Shown here: positions 7,637 to 12,899 of the stretch, in pieces
Layout: each line of letters begins with the position of its first letter
Numbering within the stretch: the stretch's first letter is position 1
Assembly (NCBI GenBank): GCA_023413645.1
Contig: JAEZPN010000105.1
Span: 1-12,899, forward strand
Source of the DNA: Bacteroidota bacterium
GTDB taxonomy: Bacteria > Bacteroidota > Bacteroidia > Bacteroidales > Rikenellaceae
Length of the DNA stretch: 12,899 nt
Direction: 5' to 3'
Position numbers and translations under genes: made by a program
Notes under the pieces: model-generated
Seen by the model: only the letters and a program-made list of their open reading frames with translations
The model's database searches: none
What the model was told of the DNA's origin: nothing

Positions 7637-8740
7637 TTAGCGGCATACAACCTGTCCCTCATAGCGGAGGCTTATGCTGCTATATTTGTCCCAACCTACA
7701 TTATCGAGTCCCTTGTTGTAGAAGCGATAGAGGTTCGATAGTTTTGTGTCATAGTCGCTCGGTGCGCCGAGGTCCACAACAAAGTTGCCAGAGCGGGGCA
7801 CAAACTTTAGCTCCATGCGCTTGCTGCCACCTCCCGAGAGCAATATCTGCACAACCTCAGCATGCCAGAAGTTGCTACCATCTATACGCTTCAAGAAGCC
7901 GAGGAGTGAGTCGAAGTCCTCACCCGCAAGTTTCACGCTGCTCTGCTTGAGGCGTACCTCATCCTGCTGGGCGGCGAGGGCGGCTATCTCGGCATCGAGC
8001 TTACGCTTGGTTGCTGTGTGCTGCTCGCGTGCCACAACCTTGCGCGCCTCAAGAGCATTATGCAACAATTCGTACTCGCTATCCGACATAAAGACTCCCT
8101 TACGCACGCTCTCGCTAAGCGCCTCACGCAATCGCTTATCGTTCTCGTCGAGCTGACGATAAATGGGCAGCTTGGCATCTTCAAGCTCGGTGATAACCCT
8201 GTCAAGCGAGGCGATGGAGTCTGCCACAACACTCTTAGCATAACCCGAATATCCTGGACGGAAAAGGGGTTTATAATTTCCGGTGATTACAGGCACTGCA
8301 GCTGTGCGGTCTGCAACCGTGGGAAGCAGGTAGCCATCCTCGGTGATGTAGAGGTCGTAGCCATCGGCACGTAGGCGCGCAATGGGCTCACGGAGCGCTA
8401 CGTCGAGTACTGCATTGCCGTTGTAGTCGACATAGGCATTCGCCTCGGCCACAGCGTTATGCTGCGCTGCTCGGCGCTCGATAGCTGCAATGTCCAACTT
8501 CTCGAGCGTGATATTTGGCTCCAGAAGCTCAGCATCTCTTATCCAACGCTCGATGCTCTCCTCATCTGCCAAGGGGCTATTTGCACCCTCCGTAATCTCC
8601 ACCTTGATATTGGTGATAGGCTGTGAAGCGCGATGCTCACGCTTGAGCACCTCGGCACATACGACGACAACTATGAAGACTACGAACAGTACGCCATAGC
8701 CCACATAACCCAAGATCTTATGTGCCCAACCCTCCTGCAT
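7637..8740 (-). CDS. ftsQ: Cell division protein FtsQ (with a large charged insertion)
   Basis: FtsQ/DivIB is a bitopic divisome protein linking early and late division proteins in the periplasm. I chose the ATG at 8740, one base after the murC TAG (TAGGATG), giving 367 residues. A GTG at 8779 would add 13 residues overlapping murC and looks less likely. The protein has a short cytoplasmic N-terminus, one membrane helix (residues ~10-29, very Val-rich) and a POTRA-like region (~40-118). The C-terminal beta domain includes YITEDGYLLP and PVITG. It resumes at FWHAEVVQIL (291-300) and ends GWDKYSSISLRYEGQVVCR, a typical Bacteroidota FtsQ ending. Between ~172 and ~270 lies a charged, alanine/leucine-rich insertion with predicted helical heptads. 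Family members in the phylum are usually nearer 240-270 residues. Confidence 0.93.
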   Translation of the reverse strand: MQEGWAHKILGYVGYGVLFVVFIVVVVCAEVLKREHRASQPITNIKVEITEGANSPLADEESIERWIRDAELLEPNITLEKLDIAAIERRAAQHNAVAEANAYVDYNGNAVLDVALREPIARLRADGYDLYITEDGYLLPTVADRTAAVPVITGNYKPLFRPGYSGYAKSVVADSIASLDRVITELEDAKLPIYRQLDENDKRLREALSESVRKGVFMSDSEYELLHNALEARKVVAREQHTATKRKLDAEIAALAAQQDEVRLKQSSVKLAGEDFDSLLGFLKRIDGSNFWHAEVVQILLSGGGSKRMELKFVPRSGNFVVDLGAPSDYDTKLSNLYRFYNKGLDNVGWDKYSSISLRYEGQVVCR

Positions 8741-8741
8741 C

Positions 8742-10130
8742 CTACAGTTTGCTTTGAAGTGTTCTGTAAATATCCTCACATACGGCGTCTATGTTACCCG
8801 CGCCAAATGTCACAACAACGTCGGTATTCATAGTGCGAAGTCGCTCGGCAACATCCTCACGCTCCACAAGCTGCCACTCTACCTTTAGCTCGCGACCAAT
8901 CATCTCGGAGCATACACCCTCGATAGGTAACTCACGCGCTGGGTAGATGGGCACCATGATAACCTCGTCACACAACGACAACACCTCCGAGAATTCCGCG
9001 GCGAAGTCACGTGTGCGAGTGTAGAGATGTGGCTGGAAGATAGCCAACAACTTTCGACCAGGGAAGATGCCTCGCAACGACTCTATCGTAGCGCGTAGCT
9101 CCTCGGGGTGGTGAGCATAGTCGTCGATATATACAAGCTCGGGAGTGTTTATATATACCTCCATGCGGCGCTTTACGCCCTCGAAGCTTCTGAGAGCCGC
9201 CTTCACCGCCTCCTTGTCAAACTCCTTGTCCTCAATCTTTGCGGCACACCACAACATTGCCACCGCAGCCACCGAGTTCTCGATGTGTACCTTGCCCAAG
9301 ATGCCGAGCGTGCAGCCCTCGATGCGACCATCGGGCAAGACGATGTCATAGCGATAGTGACCGTCCTCAATTAACGAGATGTTTTCGGCATGGAAGTCGC
9401 CGCCATTGTCGCACGAGTAGCGATACAACGAGCGCGATGTGGTGTCGAACTTGAGCTCTACGCCCTGCTTAAGGATGAGTGCGCCACCCTCCTTAATCTG
9501 CGATGCGAACTCCTCGAATGCCTCAGTCACAGCCTCGGCAGTGCCGTAGATGTCGAGGTGGTCGGCATCAGCAGCCGTGATAACTGCAACATTGGGGTGT
9601 AGGCGCAAGAATGAGCGGTCGTACTCGTCGGCCTCAACAACCAAGCGCTTGCCCTCGCCGAGCGAGAGGTTGGAGTTGAAGTTACGCGATACGCCACCCA
9701 AGATAGCGCTACCCTCCCTTGCTGCGGCGTGGTTGAGCCATGCTGCAAGCGTTGAGGTAGTGGTCTTGCCATGCGTACCCGCTACGGCCATGCAGAGCTT
9801 ACCCTCGGAGATATGTCCGAGAATCTGCGAGCGCTTCTCGATGTGGAAACCCTTCTCGCGTAACCATGCCCACTCGTTGTGGTCAGCAGGAATTGCGGGT
9901 GTGAGGATTACGAGTGTATCCTCCGCGGAGCGCATATCCTGGGGGATAAGTTCGATGTCATCCTCGTAGTGCACCTCGGCACCCTCAGCCTCCAAAGCGC
10001 GCGTGAGGGGTGTTGCAGTGCGGTCGTAGCCCGCCACGCGGTAGCCCTCGTGCATGTAGTAGCGCGCAAGGGCGCTCATGCCGATACCGCCAATACCGAG
10101 AAAGTATATCTTCGTATAGTTACGCTCCAT
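8742..10130 (-). CDS. murC: UDP-N-acetylmuramate--L-alanine ligase MurC
   Basis: MurC is the cytoplasmic ATP-dependent ligase adding L-alanine to UDP-MurNAc, the first amino acid of the peptidoglycan stem. The 462-residue protein has three Mur ligase domains. The N-terminal UDP-binding domain begins IYFLGIGGIGMSALARYY (8-25). The central ATPase domain has the P-loop AGTHGKTTTS (117-126), EADEYDRSFL (166-175) and HLDIYG (191-196). The C-terminal domain carries DDYAHHPEE (336-344) and FQPHLYTRTRDF. The start ATG lies 4 nt after the murG stop, and the stop lies 1 nt before the ftsQ ATG, so it sits inside a tightly packed unit. Length and motifs are normal for the family. Confidence 0.98.
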   Translation of the reverse strand: MERNYTKIYFLGIGGIGMSALARYYMHEGYRVAGYDRTATPLTRALEAEGAEVHYEDDIELIPQDMRSAEDTLVILTPAIPADHNEWAWLREKGFHIEKRSQILGHISEGKLCMAVAGTHGKTTTSTLAAWLNHAAAREGSAILGGVSRNFNSNLSLGEGKRLVVEADEYDRSFLRLHPNVAVITAADADHLDIYGTAEAVTEAFEEFASQIKEGGALILKQGVELKFDTTSRSLYRYSCDNGGDFHAENISLIEDGHYRYDIVLPDGRIEGCTLGILGKVHIENSVAAVAMLWCAAKIEDKEFDKEAVKAALRSFEGVKRRMEVYINTPELVYIDDYAHHPEELRATIESLRGIFPGRKLLAIFQPHLYTRTRDFAAEFSEVLSLCDEVIMVPIYPARELPIEGVCSEMIGRELKVEWQLVEREDVAERLRTMNTDVVVTFGAGNIDAVCEDIYRTLQSKL

Positions 10131-10134
10131 GCTC

Positions 10135-11238
10135 TTATTTCGTTAAAATCTTCTCTATCTCCGCCACCACGCGGTCAGCAGAGTCCACAATGGCGAGTTT
10201 TGCGATATTTGCCGAGAGGCTCTCAAGACGGTCACGGTCCATGGCGAGTGCCACAGCCTCCTTCATGCCACGCGCCACAGCCTCGCTATCCTTGACAATC
10301 TCCGCGGCACCCTTCTCTACGAGTGCCATAGCGTTCTTCGTCTGGTGGTCCTCAGATACGTTGGGCGAGGGGACAAAGATTGTGGGCTTCGCCACGAGGC
10401 ACAACTCCGACACGGTGCAAGCACCACTTCGCGAGAGCACCACATCTGCTGCGGCATAGGCATAGTCCATGCGGTCGATAAAGGCGCCCTGCCAGATGTT
10501 CTTCGTGGGGTGCGCCGCGAGGAACTCCTGCATCTCGCGCTCGTAGAACTTACCCGTCTGCCAGATAACCTGCACGGGGGCCTCGCCATTGAGGGAGAGT
10601 ATCCACGCCTTCATCATCTCATTGAGGGTGCGCGTGCCGAGCGATCCACCCACGACCAACACCACGGGCATCGTATCGTTGAAGCCGTAGTATGCCAATG
10701 CCTCGCCACGGTTTGCGCCATCTGCCGTGAAGCGACCACGCAAGGGGTTACCCGTCATCACTATACGGTCGGCAGGGAAGAAGCGCTCCATCTTGTCGTA
10801 CGACACACAGATGCGCTTAGCACGCTTCGAGAGCAGCTTGTTCGTAAGGCCCGCGTATGAGTTCTGCTCCTGAATAAGGGTTGGAACGCCGAGGCGCTGT
10901 GCCGCCCAGAGCACGGGAGCTGAGGCGTAGCCACCAAAACCCACGACGATGTCGGCGCCAAACTCGCGGATGATACCCTTAGCACGGCGCACGCTCGATG
11001 CCACCTTGAAGGGTAGAGCGAGGTTTTTGAGTGAGAGCTTACGCTGCAAGCCCGCCACGGGGAGACCCTTGATGTTGTATCCCAAAGCGGGTACTTTCTC
11101 CATCTCCATCTTGCCCTCAGCGCCTACGAAAAGTAGCTCTACGTCGTCACCAAATTTGCGCTTTAGAGCCTCCGCTACGGCCACTGCAGGATATATGTGT
11201 CCACCGGTACCACCACCGGATAGTATTATACGCTTCAT
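10135..11238 (-). CDS. murG: UDP-GlcNAc:undecaprenyl-PP-MurNAc-pentapeptide GlcNAc transferase MurG
   Basis: MurG is the peripheral inner-membrane GT28 glycosyltransferase that converts lipid I to lipid II. The 367-residue sequence has the N-terminal glycine-rich loop LSGGGTGGHIYPAVAVAEAL (6-25), the second loop GFGGYASAP (100-108) and the acceptor-side IQEQNSYAGLTNK (122-134). The C-terminal half has VVGGSLGTRTLNE (195-207) and the UDP-GlcNAc binding segment SRSGACTVSEL (269-279), followed by PSPNVSEDHQTKNA. The length is standard. It is the first gene of the minus-strand operon; murC follows after 4 nt. In most Bacteroidota ftsW lies immediately upstream, but here the upstream side is a promoter region and a divergent gene. 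Confidence 0.98.
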   Translation of the reverse strand: MKRIILSGGGTGGHIYPAVAVAEALKRKFGDDVELLFVGAEGKMEMEKVPALGYNIKGLPVAGLQRKLSLKNLALPFKVASSVRRAKGIIREFGADIVVGFGGYASAPVLWAAQRLGVPTLIQEQNSYAGLTNKLLSKRAKRICVSYDKMERFFPADRIVMTGNPLRGRFTADGANRGEALAYYGFNDTMPVVLVVGGSLGTRTLNEMMKAWILSLNGEAPVQVIWQTGKFYEREMQEFLAAHPTKNIWQGAFIDRMDYAYAAADVVLSRSGACTVSELCLVAKPTIFVPSPNVSEDHQTKNAMALVEKGAAEIVKDSEAVARGMKEAVALAMDRDRLESLSANIAKLAIVDSADRVVAEIEKILTK

Positions 11239-11242
11239 TTTT

Positions 11243-11314
11243 CTAAACTTTGAGTCTGCGTTTACGCATTAAATCGCCCTCTATACATGTCGATATTTCA
11301 ACCGAGTATAGCAT
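11243..11314 (-). other. Possible small upstream ORF in the murG leader
   Basis: A 23-codon frame opens with ATG at 11314 and ends with TAG at 11243, 4 nt before the murG ATG (TAG AAAA ATG). A second in-frame ATG at 11269 would give an 8-residue, strongly basic peptide, MRKRRLKV. Stop-start proximity is compatible with translational coupling of murG, and the frame lies downstream of the predicted promoter, so it would be transcribed. Frames this short arise often by chance and I recognise no family. It could also be meaningless leader sequence or the decayed end of a lost upstream gene such as ftsW. Confidence 0.2.
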
Positions 11315-11332
11315 GGTAAACGCCTTATACCC

Positions 11333-11346
11333 AACGATTTATCGTT
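11333..11346. repeat. Short inverted repeat in murG leader
   Basis: AACGAT-TT-ATCGTT is a perfect 6-bp inverted repeat with a 2-nt spacer. It lies about 95 nt before murG, within the predicted 5' untranslated leader. A two-base spacer is too tight for a normal RNA hairpin loop without opening the closing pair, so a dimeric protein site is at least as likely. A second similar element, TGCGT-TT-ACGCA, lies at 11257-11268. Both are short enough to be chance. Confidence 0.35.
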
Positions 11347-11388
11347 CAACATTTTGCGACATGGGGATATTGACGCAATTTCACCCTA

Positions 11389-11420
11389 CAAAAGTACACA
11401 ACATCCGCTAATTTTACAAA
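11389..11420 (-). promoter_or_regulatory. Predicted Bacteroidota-type promoter for the murG-to-MATE operon
   Basis: Read on the minus strand, TTTG (11420-11417) is followed by exactly 20 nt and TACTTTTG (11396-11389). This matches the -33 TTTG / -7 TAnnTTTG consensus of Bacteroidota primary-sigma promoters, with spacing in the known range. Transcription would begin near 11383, leaving a leader of roughly 145 nt before the murG ATG. No other consensus pair was seen in the short gaps between downstream genes, which supports this as the main operon promoter. The start site is inferred. Confidence 0.75.
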
Positions 11421-11427
11421 TGTAAAA
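11412..11427. repeat. Palindrome overlapping the murG -33 box (candidate operator)
   Basis: TTTTACA-AA-TGTAAAA is a perfect 7-bp inverted repeat with a 2-nt spacer. It covers the whole -33 element of the murG promoter (11417-11420) and lies between the two divergent -7 boxes. A dimeric regulator bound here could affect both directions. No regulator gene is in the window. AT-rich intergenic sequence can produce such repeats by chance. Confidence 0.45.
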
Positions 11428-11432
11428 AGCAG

Positions 11433-11451
11433 TAATTTTTCAAAAAAATTA
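11433..11451. repeat. AT-only inverted repeat just upstream of the mannanase -7 box
   Basis: TAATTTTT and AAAAATTA are perfect 8-bp arms separated by CAA. The repeat ends 2 nt before the TACTTTTG box at 11454, filling the space where the -33 to -7 spacer should be. It could be an operator or simply an A/T-tract upstream element. The low complexity makes chance occurrence plausible. Confidence 0.35.
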
Positions 11452-11453
11452 TC

Positions 11454-11461
11454 TACTTTTG
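11454..11461 (+). promoter_or_regulatory. Predicted -7 box for the mannanase gene
   Basis: TACTTTTG matches TAnnTTTG exactly and is identical to the -7 box used on the opposite strand for murG. Transcription would begin near 11467, about 27 nt before the ATG at 11494. No TTTG is found at the expected -33 position (around 11430-11435); only a T-run (11436-11440) is nearby. The promoter may therefore be weak or activator-dependent. Confidence 0.55.
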
Positions 11462-11493
11462 TAAACGATTATTACTACGAAAATTTTTATACG

Positions 11494-12828
11494 ATGAAGA
11501 GATTTCAGCAGGTGTGTTTTGCCGCGATTGTTGCGGCTATGATGATGGCTGTTGGTTGCGCCCCAAAGGGTAGCGCCGAGGCCGATGCAAAAGACAAATT
11601 TATCACCGTGGAGAACGGTCAGTTTATGCGCAATGGCGAGCCCTACTACTTCGTAGGTACGAACTTCTGGTATGGCGCAATCCTCGGCTCGGAGGGTGAG
11701 GGTGGCAACCGCGAGCGCCTCTGCCGCGAGCTCGACTTCATGAAGGCCAACGGCATCGACAACCTTCGCATCTTGGTAGGTGGCGAGGGCGAAAATGGCC
11801 TCCTCGGCAAGATTGAGCCCAACCTACAGCCCGAGCCCGGCAAATACAACGACGAGGTATTGGCAGGCCTCGACTACTTGATGATGGAGCTCGGCAAGCG
11901 CGAAATGACCGCAGTGCTATACTTCAACAATGCGTGGGAGTGGAGCGGTGGCTACACACAGTATGTTGCGTGGGCAAACAACGAGCCCGTGCTTGTGCCC
12001 CGCGTAGATGGTTGGTTCTCATATAATACTTTCGCGGGCGAGTTCGTGCGTAACGAGCGCGCGAAGCAGATCTTCTACGACCACGTACGCTTCATCGTGT
12101 CGCGCACAAACCGCTATACAGGCATCAAGTATATCGACGACCCCGCCATCTTCTCATGGCAGATTTCGAACGAGCCACGCGCCTTCAGCAGCCGCGAGCA
12201 GGACAACAAAGAGGCCTTCGCCGAGTGGATTGAGACAAGCGCAAAGCTCATCCGCTCACTCGACCCCAACCACATGATTTCGACAGGCTCGGAGGGCTAC
12301 TACGGCTGCGAGTGGGACATGGATCTCTGCGAGCGTATACACGCCATCGACGAGATTTCGTACATCAACTGCCACGTGTGGCCATACAACTGGAAGTGGA
12401 TGCGCGGCGATGCTATGCGCGATGATTTGAAGCAGTCGTGCGAGAATACCGAGGAGTATATCAACATGCACCTCGAGCTTGGTCGTAAGATTGGCAAACC
12501 CGTTGTGGTTGAGGAGTTTGGCATGCCCCGCGACAATATGGACTTCCACAAGGGTAGTCCCGTAACTTGCCGCGATTTGTACTACACATTTGTCTTCGAT
12601 CTCATCGTCACAGCGCGCGAGAATAAGGATGTATTTGCGGGTTGTAACTTCTGGAGTTGGGGTGGCTACGCCCAGACAAATGTCGAGGACCACGAGTACT
12701 GGGCAAAGGGTGACGACTATACGGGTGACCCCGCGCAGGAGCAGCAGGGCCTCAACTCTATCTTCGTTGAGGACGAGTCTACAATACGCATCATCCGCGA
12801 GACAAATAAGAGGCTTGGCAACTTGTAA
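11494..12828 (+). CDS. Secreted GH5-family beta-1,4-mannanase-like glycoside hydrolase (putative lipoprotein)
   Basis: This is probably an endo-acting mannan hydrolase of clan GH-A (GH5, closest in appearance to the GH5_7 mannanases). The N-terminus is a signal peptide: MKRF, a hydrophobic stretch to residue 20, then AVGC, with Cys22 a likely lipidation site. The lipobox is not ideal, since Ala replaces Leu at -3. The barrel starts near VENGQFMRNGEPYYFVGTNF. The acid/base Glu227 lies in WQISNEPRA (222-230) and the nucleophile is probably Glu341 in VVVEEFGM (337-344). HVWPYNW (294-300) and FWSWGG (386-391) supply conserved substrate-contacting residues. The 444-residue length fits a single catalytic domain with no binding module. 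Residues after Cys22 lack the acidic surface-export signal, so periplasmic orientation is possible. It is divergent from murG, and no SusC/SusD genes are in view. Confidence 0.9.
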   Translation: MKRFQQVCFAAIVAAMMMAVGCAPKGSAEADAKDKFITVENGQFMRNGEPYYFVGTNFWYGAILGSEGEGGNRERLCRELDFMKANGIDNLRILVGGEGENGLLGKIEPNLQPEPGKYNDEVLAGLDYLMMELGKREMTAVLYFNNAWEWSGGYTQYVAWANNEPVLVPRVDGWFSYNTFAGEFVRNERAKQIFYDHVRFIVSRTNRYTGIKYIDDPAIFSWQISNEPRAFSSREQDNKEAFAEWIETSAKLIRSLDPNHMISTGSEGYYGCEWDMDLCERIHAIDEISYINCHVWPYNWKWMRGDAMRDDLKQSCENTEEYINMHLELGRKIGKPVVVEEFGMPRDNMDFHKGSPVTCRDLYYTFVFDLIVTARENKDVFAGCNFWSWGGYAQTNVEDHEYWAKGDDYTGDPAQEQQGLNSIFVEDESTIRIIRETNKRLGNL

Positions 12829-12840
12829 TTTAGCGTGATA

Positions 12841-12879
12841 AGGGGTCATCTGCGCCCCATCTCCAAAAGTAAGACCCCT
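12841..12879 (+). terminator. Possible terminator hairpin after the mannanase gene
   Basis: AGGGGTC (12841-12847) and GACCCCT (12873-12879) pair perfectly around a 25-nt loop, starting 12 nt after the stop codon. An internal alternative, GGGG (12842-12845) with CCCC (12855-12858), would compete with the larger stem. There is no clean T-tract right after the stem, only CGGGCTGTACTTCTTTG, so intrinsic termination is uncertain. It could also be part of the regulatory region of the next gene beyond the window. Confidence 0.4.
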
Positions 12880-12899
12880 CGGGCTGTACTTCTTTGTAC

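Noticed and set aside
8741..8779. Upstream GTG start for ftsQ adding 13 residues
   Set aside because: It would overlap murC by 38 nt and use GTG. The ATG one base after the murC stop gives a normal short cytoplasmic N-terminus before the membrane helix.
10345..10860. 171-codon + strand frame opposite murG
   Set aside because: It lies entirely within a conserved gene on the other strand, has low-complexity His/Arg-rich translation and no promoter or independent support.
12885..12899. TGTAC repeat with CTTCTTTG near the window end as a promoter -7 box for a downstream gene
   Set aside because: It has TTTG but CT where TA is required, no paired -33 was found, and the downstream gene is not visible.
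1..12899. Mobile elements, phage genes, CRISPR arrays, toxin-antitoxin pairs or defence systems
   Set aside because: No transposase, integrase, regular spaced repeats, small paired genes or nuclease/helicase modules were seen apart from housekeeping recJ.

Overview
The window looks like a chromosomal segment from a member of the Bacteroidota, most likely Bacteroidales. The evidence is a GldE-type CBS protein, the murG-murC-ftsQ-ftsA-ftsZ order typical of the phylum, few recognisable Shine-Dalgarno sites, and promoter elements matching the Bacteroidota sigma consensus (-33 TTTG / -7 TAnnTTTG). The FtsZ and FtsQ sequences give an Alistipes/Rikenellaceae impression, but that rests on memory of the families and was not searched.

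Layout. Positions 1-1227 (+) hold the C-terminal two thirds of recJ, cut by the window edge. A strong bidirectional hairpin at 1245-1282 separates it from a convergent block. That block, 11238 down to 1300 on the minus strand, is one tight run of eight genes in transcription order: murG, murC, ftsQ, ftsA, ftsZ, gldE, a 4'-phosphopantetheinyl transferase and a MATE exporter. Gaps are at most 36 nt and there is one 8-nt overlap, so it reads as a single operon. The first five genes form the distal half of a division and cell wall (dcw) cluster: lipid II completion (MurG), UDP-MurNAc-L-Ala synthesis (MurC) and the divisome (FtsQ, FtsA, FtsZ). The last three are membrane or accessory genes that share the transcript.

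The block starts at its own promoter, with no ftsW or murD upstream. A 255-bp intergenic region (11239-11493) separates murG from a divergent (+) gene for a secreted GH5-type beta-mannanase lipoprotein (11494-12828). This region contains an almost perfect promoter for murG, a -7 box for the mannanase, several short inverted repeats and a possible tiny upstream ORF just ahead of murG. The final 71 bases hold an inverted repeat that may be a terminator.

No RNA genes, mobile elements or CRISPR arrays were seen, and most of the window is conserved housekeeping sequence. The points worth a second look are a coiled-coil-like insertion in FtsQ, a substituted T7 synergy loop and unusual tail in FtsZ, the divergent regulatory region, and the split dcw cluster. 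I found no evidence of a wholly new system.
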